Assembly (NCBI RefSeq): GCF_900187965.1
Contig: NZ_FZNL01000020.1
Location: 59,982-123,981 of the forward strand
DNA: 64,000 nt
Source of the DNA: Flavobacterium sp. ov086
Lineage (GTDB): Bacteria > Bacteroidota > Bacteroidia > Flavobacteriales > Flavobacteriaceae
Reading direction: 5' to 3'
Part shown: positions 51,979 through 61,691 of the stretch, piece by piece
Position numbering within the stretch: position 1 is the first letter of the stretch
How the letters are laid out: every line of letters starts with the position of its first letter
Position numbers and translations under genes: made by a program
Notes under the pieces: generated by a model
Told to the model about the DNA's origin: nothing
The model's input: the letters and a program-made list of their open reading frames with translations, nothing else
Database searches by the model: none

Positions 51979-52581
51979 TTAAAAATTTATTTTTTTAATT
52001 TGATTGTCCTGAATTTTGGAGAATACAATTAATCCTGTAATTGCCCCAATCGTTGCAAACAACATATCAGATTGTGTGTCCCAAACATATCCCTGAGTTC
52101 CTAAAAAGGCGTCTCCACCGTCGCCGGTTGCAAGAGAAACAAACCATTCAATAAATTCATATGTAGCACTAATTGCTAAACATATACAAACAATAATAAA
52201 GTTGAAAAAGCTTTTATTGTTAATTACTTCTTTGCGTATAAAAAGTTCTCTGATAATCATTGCAGGAACTAATCCTTGTGCAAAATGACCCACTTTATCA
52301 TAATTGTTTCGGCTTTGATGAAATAGCTCTTTGATATAGTCAAAAAGCGGAACTTCGGCATACGTATAATGTCCGCCAATGAAAAGTATGATGCAATGTA
52401 GCAATATTAGCGTATAGGTGAAATTTGTAAATCGGAATTTTTTAAAAGTAAAAGCTAAAACTAAAAAGCCTATAATTGCCGGAATTATTTCCAGAAAACA
52501 AGTAAATCCTTCTTTTGGATTTATAATAGACAGCAACAAAGAAAGTAGAAAAATGGAGATTAAGGAATAGATGTATTTCAT
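51979..52581 (-). CDS. DUF2238 (YjdF-like) membrane protein
   Basis: A 200-residue inner-membrane protein with about six helices. Family signature segments are KVGHFAQGLVPAMIIRELFI, ATYEFIEWFVSL, and the C-terminal QGYVWDTQSDMLFATIGAI. Conserved His, Glu and Asp residues in helices suggest a role in binding or transport, but function is not known. Confidence 0.9.
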   Translation of the reverse strand: MKYIYSLISIFLLSLLLSIINPKEGFTCFLEIIPAIIGFLVLAFTFKKFRFTNFTYTLILLHCIILFIGGHYTYAEVPLFDYIKELFHQSRNNYDKVGHFAQGLVPAMIIRELFIRKEVINNKSFFNFIIVCICLAISATYEFIEWFVSLATGDGGDAFLGTQGYVWDTQSDMLFATIGAITGLIVFSKIQDNQIKKINF

Positions 52582-52636
52582 AAATAAGGTTTTACTTTGA
52601 TGCTATGCAAGATATCAAACTTAGGGGAATGAAATC

Positions 52637-52669
52637 AAAAAAGCACCATTAAAAATAATGATGCTTTTT
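52637..52669. terminator. Hairpin terminator after the CzcA-type gene
   Basis: A stem of the same type as the one after ankyrin gene 1 (aaaaaagcaccatt / aatgatgctttttt, one C-A mismatch). It lies between the DUF2238 gene and the minus-strand metal-efflux operon and, with the A-run on its left, ends that operon. Confidence 0.7.
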
Positions 52670-52717
52670 CTTTAACCGAATCAAATTAATTTAACAAATT
52701 AATCTATCTTAAATATT

Positions 52718-55700
52718 TTATTCAATTTTTACATTTTTTTTGCGGTTGAATACCCAAAATAAGATTGGGAAAACCAATAAGGTTAGAATCGTTGCTGTAA
52801 CCAAACCTCCAATAATAACAATTGCTAAAGGTTTTTGTGATTCAGAACCAATTCCTGTTGAAATTGCTGCCGGCATTAAACCTATCGATGCCATTAATGC
52901 GGTCATAACTACGGCTCTTGTTCTTGCTTTTACTCCCATGAAAATGGATTCTTCGAGCGTAAATTTTGCCTTGAGATTATGATGAAATTCTGAAATTAGA
53001 ATAACCCCGTTCTGAATACAAATTCCGAGTAAAGCAATAAAACCAACTCCTGCCGAGATTCCAAAATTCATTCCTGTAAGATGCAAAGCAATGATTCCTC
53101 CAATTACGGCAAATGGAACATTGGCTAAAACCAATAATGAATCTTTGATGTTTCCGAACAAAATAAACAACAGAACAAAGATCCCAATTAAACTTATTGG
53201 AACTACTTGAGCCAAACGTGCACTGGCGCGAATTTGATTTTCAAATTCTCCTGTCCAGCCTGTTGTGTAACCTGTAGGCATTTTTAGTTCGGCTACTTTT
53301 TTCTGAGCTTCGGCAATTGTACTTCCTAAATCACGATCACGAACAGAGAATTTTACTCCAATAAAACGTTTTGTATTATCTCTGTAAATAAATGCAGGTC
53401 CTGTAACGGTTTTAATATCGCAAATTTCTTTTAATGGAATTTTTACGCCGCTTATTGTTGGCACTTTAAGTTCGGCAAGATCGACTTCGTCTTTTCGATA
53501 TTCTTTTAAGAAACGAACCCTTACATCAAATTTTTTCTCATCTTCATATTTCTGAGTAGCTGTTTTTCCTCCAAAAGCTAATTCCAAAACGGCTTGTGCA
53601 TCACTTAAAGTAACTCCGTAAGCAGCCATTTTTTCTCGATCTAAAATCACACTAATTTCTGGCTGACCAACGTTTCTAAGAATTCCGACGTCTTTTATCC
53701 CAGGAATATTCTTAATTTTTGCCAGAACTTCATTAGACAATTCATCTAGTTTATCCAGATCGTCTCCATATATTTTTACAGCATTCGAAGCTTTAAAACC
53801 AGCCACAGATTCGGCTACGTTATCAATAACAGGTTGTGAATAATTATAAGTAATTCCTTGGTGAACTTTTAGCTTCTGATCCATTTCATTGATCAGTTCG
53901 TCCATATTGATTTTTCGTCTCCAATCAGATTTAGGTTTTAAATCTACCTGAAGCTGGATAAATCCAAAACCATTTGGGTCGGTTCCGTCGTTACTTCTAC
54001 CAGTTTGAGATAGTACATTTTTTACTTCGGGAAAACTTTCCAGATCTTTTCGAATCATCGAAGCTGTTTTTACACTTTCCGGTAATGAAGTACTCATTGG
54101 CAATTCGGCAGTAACCCATAAAGCACCTTCATTTAATTGAGGTAAAAATTCAGTTCCCAGAAAAGTTGCCGAGAAGAAAACCGCCACCAATAATGCAATC
54201 GAAGCAATTAGCGTTTTTACTTTATGTTTAAATGTCCACGCAAAACCTTTACCAACGATTCTGTCCCAGAAATTCACAAACGGATTATGTTTTTCTTTTA
54301 CATTTTTATTTAAAAGAATATGAGACAAAACAGGAACCAATGTCAAAGTAAAAAGTAAAGCTCCCATTAAGGCAAATCCTAAAGTATAGGCTAGGGGAGA
54401 GAACATTTTTCCTTCAACTTTCTGAAATGAAAATATAGGTAATAAAGCAGTGATGATGATTAATTTAGAAAAGAAGATGGCTTTACCCATTTCAGTTCCG
54501 GTCTTTTTGATCAAACTACCTTTTGCAATTTTATTGTAAGCAGTCATTCCAAGTTGATGCGCTCGACGATCGAGTACCACAAATAATCCTTCGACCATAA
54601 CGACGGCACCATCTATAATAATACCAAAATCGACTGCACCTAAACTCAGTAGGTTCGCACTCATTCCCATCATTTTAAGGCATAAAAAGGCAAATAACAA
54701 CGATAACGGAATAACAATCGAAACGGTGAAAGTTGTTCTCCAGTCTGCCATGAAAAGAAATACGACACAAGTAACCAGAATAATTCCTTCGAATAAATTG
54801 TGCATTACAGTTTCGGTCGTGAAATTCATCAAGTTATCACGATCGTAAAATGTCTCAATTTTTATATCCTTTGGAAGCACATTATCGTTTAAGTCCTGGA
54901 TTTTAGCTTTGATTAATGCCAGTGTTTCCTGAGCGTTTTCGCCTTTACGCATTACAACAATCCCTTCGACAGCATCATCATTTTTGCCAATTCCGGTTTG
55001 ACCAACTCTAGGCATCGAACTTTCGTACACAGAAGCAACATTTTTTACCAAAATTGGATTTCCGTGTGCATCATCAACTATAATATTTTCGATATCCGGA
55101 ATTGATTTTAAAAGACCAACACCACGAACCACAAAAGCTTGTCCGTTTTTCTCGATTACATCTCCGCCAACATTTAAGTTTCCGGCATTTACAGCATTAT
55201 AAACCTGTAGCGGCGTAATATTATATTTGGCAAGTTTGATTGGATCAACTCCAACTTCATAAGTTTTTACCTGACCTCCAAATACATTTAAATCGGCAAC
55301 ACCAGGAACAGAACGTAATTGTTTGTCAATTATCCAGTTTTGATACGTCAATAATTCTCTACTATCCCTACTGTCACTTTTTACAATATATCTGAAAATT
55401 TCTCCAGTTGGTCCGTAAGGCGGCTGAACATCTGGTTCAACATCATCTGGAAGTGAAACATTTTTTAATAAATTATTTACCTGTTGGCGTGCAAAAGTAT
55501 CATCAACGCCGTCATCAAAAATAATTTTGATTACAGATAAACCAAACATGGTAATACTACGAACGCTCGTCTTTTTCTGTACGGAATTCATTGAAATCTC
55601 AATAGGAGAGGTTACAAAACGCTCTACTTCCTCGGCACTTTTACCATTCCATTGTGTGATAATGATAATCTGAGTATTGGTTACATCAGGAAAAGCGTCA

Positions 55701-55816
55701 ATAGGCATGTTTTTAAAAGAAATAAATCCCGCAACGGCCAATATTCCTACCCAGAAAAAGGTGAATGCTTTATTCTTAAGCGAAAAAGCAATAATGTTTC
55801 TTATGAATTTGTTCAT
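52718..55816 (-). CDS. Heavy-metal RND efflux permease (CzcA/CusA family)
   Basis: A 1032-residue proton-driven pump. TM4 carries the metal-type motif DFGIIIDGAVVMVEG, unlike the drug-type pump at 5916. The N-terminal loop begins WVGILAVAGFISFKNMPIDA. The set of 12 helices and two periplasmic loops is complete. The pumped ion cannot be told; Cu/Ag or Zn/Co/Cd are the usual choices. It is the last gene of the operon and follows the OprB-like porin. Confidence 0.93.
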   Translation of the reverse strand: MNKFIRNIIAFSLKNKAFTFFWVGILAVAGFISFKNMPIDAFPDVTNTQIIIITQWNGKSAEEVERFVTSPIEISMNSVQKKTSVRSITMFGLSVIKIIFDDGVDDTFARQQVNNLLKNVSLPDDVEPDVQPPYGPTGEIFRYIVKSDSRDSRELLTYQNWIIDKQLRSVPGVADLNVFGGQVKTYEVGVDPIKLAKYNITPLQVYNAVNAGNLNVGGDVIEKNGQAFVVRGVGLLKSIPDIENIIVDDAHGNPILVKNVASVYESSMPRVGQTGIGKNDDAVEGIVVMRKGENAQETLALIKAKIQDLNDNVLPKDIKIETFYDRDNLMNFTTETVMHNLFEGIILVTCVVFLFMADWRTTFTVSIVIPLSLLFAFLCLKMMGMSANLLSLGAVDFGIIIDGAVVMVEGLFVVLDRRAHQLGMTAYNKIAKGSLIKKTGTEMGKAIFFSKLIIITALLPIFSFQKVEGKMFSPLAYTLGFALMGALLFTLTLVPVLSHILLNKNVKEKHNPFVNFWDRIVGKGFAWTFKHKVKTLIASIALLVAVFFSATFLGTEFLPQLNEGALWVTAELPMSTSLPESVKTASMIRKDLESFPEVKNVLSQTGRSNDGTDPNGFGFIQLQVDLKPKSDWRRKINMDELINEMDQKLKVHQGITYNYSQPVIDNVAESVAGFKASNAVKIYGDDLDKLDELSNEVLAKIKNIPGIKDVGILRNVGQPEISVILDREKMAAYGVTLSDAQAVLELAFGGKTATQKYEDEKKFDVRVRFLKEYRKDEVDLAELKVPTISGVKIPLKEICDIKTVTGPAFIYRDNTKRFIGVKFSVRDRDLGSTIAEAQKKVAELKMPTGYTTGWTGEFENQIRASARLAQVVPISLIGIFVLLFILFGNIKDSLLVLANVPFAVIGGIIALHLTGMNFGISAGVGFIALLGICIQNGVILISEFHHNLKAKFTLEESIFMGVKARTRAVVMTALMASIGLMPAAISTGIGSESQKPLAIVIIGGLVTATILTLLVFPILFWVFNRKKNVKIE

Positions 55817-55895
55817 TTTAAAAAGTCTTTTTAATGATGAATTTTATTTTTTAATTGAATATTCTCGTTCTAAATATTCTTATTGGTATGTCTTA

Positions 55896-55986
55896 TCAGA
55901 ACTCGGTATGAAAACGTAATGCCAGAAATTGAACCGGACCCCTGTCTTTATTATAAGCCGGATTCATGGCAAATTGATAATCCGGT
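55896..55986 (-). pseudogene. Out-of-frame C-terminal tail of the OprB-like porin
   Basis: After a 1-base loss near 55987-55989, the other reading frame continues with FSPDYQFAMNPAYNKDRG and ends LALRFHTEF, a proper barrel-closing strand with C-terminal Phe, at a TGA at 55896-55898. As the sequence stands it is not translated with the rest of the porin. Confidence 0.8.
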
Positions 55987-57160
55987 GAAAGCCAAAATGA
56001 GTATTAGGGATTAAAAAGGAATAAAAAACTTCTACGATTTGCTCTATTCCATAATTTAAAGTTCCGTCACCAATCATAAATCCATTTCCGCCCAGCTTTT
56101 GGTATTCCTTATGCGGATTTGATAATCCGTTGGCAACTACTGCAATTCCTGCAAAATCATCTTTCCGGTTCCACATTTTTCCTTTCAGATTAATGCCTAA
56201 TTGTGCTGATCTGTCAATTTCTGTAAATGCCCAGGTTTCATTTTTTCCATCATTATAGCTTATTCTCCCAAAAAGCCCCCAGGAATCGCCATGTGTATAA
56301 TCCATATTTAAACCAACACCATATTTTGTACGACCATTTTGCCTTGTACTTTTAATATCCGGAATTGTAGTGAAATTTGAATTTGCCTCGTCATAATTTC
56401 CCATACCGGCAACATTTCTAAAACCTAATAATTTAATGTTGCTGGTATCGTTATTGCTGAAAACTATTTGTTTTTCAATTTCTACATTTACAGCATTCGA
56501 ATTCTTAAAACTAAATTCGACATTTGGACCATTTGCAGTAGTCGGCAAAGCAGTTAAAGAACCTCTTATTTGCCAGGTATCAAATTGATAATTAGCATAT
56601 AATCCATCTGTATATCCTCGAGTATTTGCAGCATAATCCCAGGCTCCATGCGTCATCAATGACCAGTTCAGGAATTGTGTTCTGGGATCATGTGAGTACG
56701 TATTATTATCAAAATAATCGGATAGACCAAACTTCCCAAAAACCAATTGCAACGATTTATTATTTTTTAACTGAAATTTCTGTTCCAGAAGCATTCTCGC
56801 TACATAAACAACAGGCTTGGTATCTCCAATTCTAAAAGTTTCTCCGTTAGGAAAACCTCCTAATCCTCTGGCTTGCGATAAACCTTCTCCTCCTGACATT
56901 TCGGGATTAAAAGTTGCCGTAGCACCTTTCCAAAGTGGAACATCAAGATATAAAGTTGACGTTAATGATAATGCACTTTCCTCTTCAGGATGCATACTAT
57001 TTGTTCCGGAATAATCGGCATGAAAAGCAGGATGATATTGATAAATAGAAGTCATTTGAAATTTCAGACTATATTTTCGTATCGAATCTGTTTCTTGTGA
57101 AAATGATAGCGCTGAAAAAAACAACGTTGCAAAACTCAAAATATTTACAGATTTTTCCAT
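55964..57160 (-). CDS. OprB-like carbohydrate porin, C-terminus frameshifted
   Basis: A 398-residue outer-membrane porin of the OprB family: signal peptide (MEKSVNILSFATLFFSALSFSQ), an N-terminal part with FHADYSGTNSMHPEE, and barrel strands such as LQLVFGKFGLSDYFD, YGVGLNMDYTHGDSWG. The present frame ends EVFYSFLIPNTHFGFHRIINLP, lacking the terminal aromatic strand. One extra T in the ggctttcacc stretch (near 55987) would restore it. It lies between the adaptor and the metal-pump genes, an unusual place for a sugar porin. Real mutation or sequencing error cannot be told. Confidence 0.88.
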   Translation of the reverse strand: MEKSVNILSFATLFFSALSFSQETDSIRKYSLKFQMTSIYQYHPAFHADYSGTNSMHPEEESALSLTSTLYLDVPLWKGATATFNPEMSGGEGLSQARGLGGFPNGETFRIGDTKPVVYVARMLLEQKFQLKNNKSLQLVFGKFGLSDYFDNNTYSHDPRTQFLNWSLMTHGAWDYAANTRGYTDGLYANYQFDTWQIRGSLTALPTTANGPNVEFSFKNSNAVNVEIEKQIVFSNNDTSNIKLLGFRNVAGMGNYDEANSNFTTIPDIKSTRQNGRTKYGVGLNMDYTHGDSWGLFGRISYNDGKNETWAFTEIDRSAQLGINLKGKMWNRKDDFAGIAVVANGLSNPHKEYQKLGGNGFMIGDGTLNYGIEQIVEVFYSFLIPNTHFGFHRIINLP

Positions 57161-57164
57161 CTTG

Positions 57165-58250
57165 CTAGTCGTTTAAAGCGCGATAAATAAATAACTGATT
57201 GTTGGTAATAACTTTTTCATTCTCCTTTAAACCGTTCGAAATGTAGGTTGTATCTCCAACAACCCGGTAAACATCAACCTGTCTGGTTTCGATATTATGA
57301 CGATCTTTAAAAACCATTACAAAGTTTTTACTTTTATCAAAAACAATTGCTTTACTAGGAATTGCAATCAGTGATTTATCTTCATTAAAAGACAATTTGA
57401 TGCTTGCATTCATATCAGGTTTCAACATATATCCCGGATTCTGTAATTTGATACGTGCCTGCATAGCTTTAGTTTCCGGATCAATCACGTTGAATATTTT
57501 ATCTACTTTTCCTTTAAAAACTTTATCAGGATAACTTAAAGTAGTAACATCGGCATCGATTCCTAGTTTCACTTTATTAATATCCATTTCATTAATATTT
57601 GCCATTGCCCAAACTTCACTGATCTCTGCAATATCAAAAATGTTTTCAGATCGGTCGCTTCTCAAAAGCATATCCTGATTAATACTTTTTTGAATAATAA
57701 AACCACTAATTGGCGCCGTTACTTCGTAAATCGATCCCGCTTTAATATTGTAGATTTTATATGTTTCCTGAATTTTATTTAACTGAGATTGTGCTTTGTT
57801 TACTTCTGATTTTGCCTGAAGAACATCGCTTTCAGAGTTTAGCTTGCCGTCAAATAATTCCTGAGCGACTTTTAAACTGTTTTTTGCAACCAATAAATCA
57901 CTTTTAGCATCAATCGATTGTTTTTCAAAATCAGCAATATCAGTACTTCTTATAGTTGCCAGAACTTGTCCTTTGTTTACATAATCTCCAAGTTCTACAT
58001 TTACTTTTATAACACTTCCACCAACAAGCGGATAAACATCTATGGCTTTATTATTGTCAGCCGTGATTTTTCCGTAAAAACTCAATTGATTTTTTACTGG
58101 CTGATTTTTTGCCTCAGCCATTGTAGTCGTTTTTAGCATTGCATCACTTAGTGCAAACGAGGCATTTGTATCTGGATTTTCAACTTCTTTTTTGCAGCTT
58201 GCAAAAGACAGACTTACGATTGCAATTCCTATGATTAGTTTATGTTTCAT
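57165..58250 (-). CDS. Metal-RND periplasmic adaptor (CzcB/CusB-type)
   Basis: A 361-residue lipoprotein MFP: signal MKHKLIIGIAIVSLSFASCKK with lipobox Cys. It has a lipoyl domain (LVGGSVIKVNVELGDYVNKG), a hairpin of coiled coil (about 110-170), ITAPISGFII, and barrel domains. It joins the metal pump to the outer-membrane factor. Ten bases after the channel gene, five bases before the porin gene. Confidence 0.92.
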   Translation of the reverse strand: MKHKLIIGIAIVSLSFASCKKEVENPDTNASFALSDAMLKTTTMAEAKNQPVKNQLSFYGKITADNNKAIDVYPLVGGSVIKVNVELGDYVNKGQVLATIRSTDIADFEKQSIDAKSDLLVAKNSLKVAQELFDGKLNSESDVLQAKSEVNKAQSQLNKIQETYKIYNIKAGSIYEVTAPISGFIIQKSINQDMLLRSDRSENIFDIAEISEVWAMANINEMDINKVKLGIDADVTTLSYPDKVFKGKVDKIFNVIDPETKAMQARIKLQNPGYMLKPDMNASIKLSFNEDKSLIAIPSKAIVFDKSKNFVMVFKDRHNIETRQVDVYRVVGDTTYISNGLKENEKVITNNQLFIYRALND

Positions 58251-58260
58251 CTTTTTAGTT

Positions 58261-59508
58261 TTAAAATAAGTCTTTGTTGATTGTACTGTTTAATTCTTCG
58301 CCTGAAAGGACTACTTTTTTCTTTAATTCATTTACCTGAATCGAAGCCTGATTGTAACTTTCCATGAAATCTGTAAATTCTAATAAACTGACGTTTCGTT
58401 TTTGAAAGTTATTTAGCATTCCATTGTAAACAGCTTCAAAATCCGAATTAACAGTTGGTTTTATAACCACATAGTTTTTGCGGGATTCATCCCATTTATT
58501 CCAAGCCGAAGTAATATCAGTTTGCAATTGCAAGTCAAAGTTTTGCTTGTCGACTTTAGATTGTTCCAGAATTGTCTGAGCGTATTTGATGTTTCCTTTG
58601 TTTTTATTCCATAGCGGCAACGGAATTCCAAGTGTCAGATTGGCTTCTTTATTAAAAGCACCACTTCGTTGATCATAGTTTGCACCAACAGTAATGTCCG
58701 GAATAGAAAGCGATTTTTGCCATTTTACGTTTAAAGTGTTTGCATCAATCTCTTTTTGTTTGGCTAAATAATCAGGACGACTTGCTATTGCATCACTTTC
58801 AAAAGACTTTAAATCAAAAGGAAGTGCTTTTAAGTATTTATTGAACTCCGTATCAGAAACATTTGGAACTACCGTTTCTGTTTCGTTCAGTAATAATTTC
58901 AAATTAGCTTGTTCTTCGATATTATCATTCACAACTTCCATACGCTCATTTTTAAAATTGAGATACAAAGACTGCAAACGAACTAAATCTCGCAGAGGAA
59001 TATTCCCTTTTTGAACCTGAACAGAGTAGGAGTTAATCAAATCTTCAATATGTGCGATTTGCTTGTCTGTAGTTTCAAGATTCTTGGTGTTGTAATAAAC
59101 AGTATAAAAACTTTTTCGTAATTGCAGTTTTAAAGTTCTCAATAAATCATTGAATTGCAATTCAGCCAATTGTTCATTGGTTTGAGCGAGTTTTACTTCA
59201 TTACGTTTTTTTCCGCCTAAATAGATTAGCTGTTCGATACCAAATGCTTTTTGACCTTCCTTTCCAATATCGAAATATTGATTCCTTTCGGGATTGTAGG
59301 CGTTTAATTCTGCGCTAATTGTGGGGTTGTCCCAAATTCGGGCTTGAATGGTTAGTGCTTTCGAAGCATCAATATTATACTGAGATGCTAACAAAAAAAG
59401 ATTCTTTTTAAGAAACTGGCTCTCACAATCCTGAAGTGTGACTGTTTTTTGAGCTGTAATTGCTTGATTGAACAATACAAGCAATAGTAATGCACATAGT
59501 TTTCTCAT
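58261..59508 (-). CDS. Metal-RND outer-membrane factor (CzcC/TolC-like)
   Basis: A 415-residue OEP protein with signal peptide MRKLCALLLLVLFNQAITAQ, two long helical repeats (for example IEDLINSYSVQVQKGNIPLR and a matching C-terminal unit FKRNVSLLEFTDFMESYNQA-like), ending SGEELNSTINKDLF. It is the outlet of the metal pump. It follows the sensor-kinase gene after 84 bases. Confidence 0.92.
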   Translation of the reverse strand: MRKLCALLLLVLFNQAITAQKTVTLQDCESQFLKKNLFLLASQYNIDASKALTIQARIWDNPTISAELNAYNPERNQYFDIGKEGQKAFGIEQLIYLGGKKRNEVKLAQTNEQLAELQFNDLLRTLKLQLRKSFYTVYYNTKNLETTDKQIAHIEDLINSYSVQVQKGNIPLRDLVRLQSLYLNFKNERMEVVNDNIEEQANLKLLLNETETVVPNVSDTEFNKYLKALPFDLKSFESDAIASRPDYLAKQKEIDANTLNVKWQKSLSIPDITVGANYDQRSGAFNKEANLTLGIPLPLWNKNKGNIKYAQTILEQSKVDKQNFDLQLQTDITSAWNKWDESRKNYVVIKPTVNSDFEAVYNGMLNNFQKRNVSLLEFTDFMESYNQASIQVNELKKKVVLSGEELNSTINKDLF

Positions 59509-59592
59509 TGTATCAAATTTATTTTATACAAATATGCTATCAGCAGACTTTAAGACACCTTAAATTCTACCTTAAAAATACCTTAAAATAAA

Positions 59593-60954
59593 TTATAAAT
59601 GAAAAAATAACTGAAATAAATTCGTGTTAATATCTGAAACCGTGTAGGTTATGGTGGCGCTATGAAGATTTAAAATACGTTGAACAATACGCAAACCAAG
59701 CCCAAAACCTGAAGTTCCTTTAGAGTTTTCGCCACGCATAAAGGGTTGAAAGAGATTTTTTTGTTCCGTTTCACTTAAAGTTTTTCCAGTATTTAAGACT
59801 GATATAATAAGATGTTCATTATCAGTACTTATTTTAACTTTTGCTTGTTTATTGTCAGAGTAGACACAAGCATTTTTTAAAACATTACTTAAAGCAATCT
59901 CTAATAAATTTTTGTTTCCTTTGATTTCTAATGCGGTATCTAAATTGTCATTTTCTTCGATTTCAAATAAAATAACAAAATCCGGAAAGCTTTTATTCAA
60001 AGTTTCGATTGCCGAAAAAATAATTTCATCAATGCGATGAACTTCATTGTTTTCGTAGTTTTTGTTATCAATTTTAGACAGAACAAGCAATGAATTGATT
60101 AGTTCTGTTAATTGATTCACATCAGATAAAATTGTTTTTAAAAACGATTTCCTTTCTACAGAAGTATTGGGATCAGCTACAACATTTTCTATCTGTGAAG
60201 TAATTCTCGACAGAGGAGTTCTAAGCTCATGAGAAGCGTGTGCTGTAAATTCTTTTTGCTTTTGATACGAAACTTCAATCCTGTCCATCATAAAGTTAAA
60301 CTCATTTGCAATCAGGTCAATTTCGTTTTTATTACTTTTTGATTCAATACGGGTATCGAGATTATTTTCGTTTATGTTTTTTATTTTCTGATGAAAAGCG
60401 CTCAACGGATTCATAGCCTTTTTAACCATAAAAGAAGTTAAAACCCAGCAAATACAAGTAAAAAAGATATAAGAGATAACCAAAGTATATCTTAAGAATA
60501 AGAGTTTTCGCTTTCCATAATCATCAGTTGCCGATATTAAAGCATAAAAATCCCGGTCTTTAGTATCATAAAAAACACCATAAACCTCGTAGTTTCCTTG
60601 TTGTTTAAAGAAAGTCTTGTGTTTTTTAAGGTATTTTAAATCATCAATAGACCAATTGATTCTGGCATCATCAATACTACTGTAAATAAGTTTGTAATGA
60701 GAATCGAATACCAATGTTTTCTCATTATACAATTTATTGATCGAATTTTGATCGATTATTTTCAAAAGCTGATCATCGACTTCTTTTACATTCACCAAAA
60801 GTTTAATGTTCGAAAGTGCCTTTATTTCCAGTCGATCACGAAATTCTTCTTTTCTAAAATTAGAATATAAAACAAATATCAAAGTAGAAGCCAATCCAAA
60901 AAGGATTGTAAACAATAGACTAACTAATAATGATATTCTGTTTTTTAATGTCAT
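59593..60954 (-). CDS. Sensor histidine kinase for the metal-efflux operon
   Basis: A 453-residue kinase, CusS/CzcS-like. Two membrane helices (about 12-30 and 155-175) frame a periplasmic sensor; a HAMP region (about 180-225) is followed by HisKA with phospho-acceptor in FTAHASHELRTPLSRI (near 240) and a HATPase with LKNACVYSDNK and GFGLGLRIVQRI. It overlaps the response regulator by four bases. It presumably senses periplasmic metal and switches on the adjacent pump. Confidence 0.93.
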   Translation of the reverse strand: MTLKNRISLLVSLLFTILFGLASTLIFVLYSNFRKEEFRDRLEIKALSNIKLLVNVKEVDDQLLKIIDQNSINKLYNEKTLVFDSHYKLIYSSIDDARINWSIDDLKYLKKHKTFFKQQGNYEVYGVFYDTKDRDFYALISATDDYGKRKLLFLRYTLVISYIFFTCICWVLTSFMVKKAMNPLSAFHQKIKNINENNLDTRIESKSNKNEIDLIANEFNFMMDRIEVSYQKQKEFTAHASHELRTPLSRITSQIENVVADPNTSVERKSFLKTILSDVNQLTELINSLLVLSKIDNKNYENNEVHRIDEIIFSAIETLNKSFPDFVILFEIEENDNLDTALEIKGNKNLLEIALSNVLKNACVYSDNKQAKVKISTDNEHLIISVLNTGKTLSETEQKNLFQPFMRGENSKGTSGFGLGLRIVQRILNLHSATITYTVSDINTNLFQLFFHL

Positions 60955-61631
60955 TCCTGATCGCTTAAATAATATCCGTAACCAATTTTGGTCCGAATCA
61001 GTTTTATTTCGTGGTCTTTATCGATTTTTTTTCTTAGAAAGTTAATATAAACCTCAATAGTATTCTGATTAGTTTCAATATGATAATCCCAAAGTTTATC
61101 GGCAATAAATTGCTTAGACAATACTTTTCCTTTGGCTTGAGCCAAAATCAAAATCAGTTTAAATTCCTTTGGAGTAAGTTTTATTTCTTCGCCAGAGCGA
61201 TAAACCTTCATATCATCTTCTAGAATCTCTAAATCCTGAATCAATATTTTTTTCTCACTTTGCTGCGGAATTTCTTTTCGTCTTAATAAAGAGGAAATTC
61301 TAGCGTATAATTCTTCAAAATGAAAAGGTTTTACTAAATAATCATCTGCACCATTATTAAAAGAAGCAAGTTTATCTTCAATTTCGCTAAAAGCAGTGAG
61401 CATAATTATTGGCGTCTTTTTATCGACCTCCCTGATTCCTTTGCAAACGTCAATTCCATTTATCCCAGGAACATTTATATCCAGAATGACTAAATCATAT
61501 TCATAAGGAAAATATTTCTTTAGTAATAAAGAACCATCATAATAAGGGACACACTCGAATTCTTTTGAAGTAAAGAATGCCGAGATTTCTTTGGATAAAG
61601 TAAAATCGTCTTCGAGTAATAGTATTTTCAT
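60951..61631 (-). CDS. OmpR-family response regulator
   Basis: A 226-residue regulator, CusR/CzcR-like: receiver domain with acidic ED8/D9, phospho-acceptor D51 in LVILDINVPG, conserved Lys in DYLVKPFHFEEL, and a C-terminal winged helix (LTPKEFKLILILAQAKGKVL, then NTIEVYINFLRKKID). It is the first gene in the order regulator, kinase, channel, adaptor, porin, pump, and should control the operon. Confidence 0.94.
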   Translation of the reverse strand: MKILLLEDDFTLSKEISAFFTSKEFECVPYYDGSLLLKKYFPYEYDLVILDINVPGINGIDVCKGIREVDKKTPIIMLTAFSEIEDKLASFNNGADDYLVKPFHFEELYARISSLLRRKEIPQQSEKKILIQDLEILEDDMKVYRSGEEIKLTPKEFKLILILAQAKGKVLSKQFIADKLWDYHIETNQNTIEVYINFLRKKIDKDHEIKLIRTKIGYGYYLSDQE

Positions 61632-61643
61632 ATTTTTTTTGAA

Positions 61644-61675
61644 ATCAATTCGGCTATCGAAATAACCGAATTGAT
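61644..61675. terminator. Hairpin between M42 gene and regulator gene
   Basis: A 10-bp stem (atcaattcgg / ccgaattgat) with a 12-base loop. It follows the M42 gene but has no good U-tail on that strand, so it may be a weak terminator or a regulatory site upstream of the response regulator. Confidence 0.4.
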
Positions 61676-61691
61676 GTTTTGGATCTTGTTT

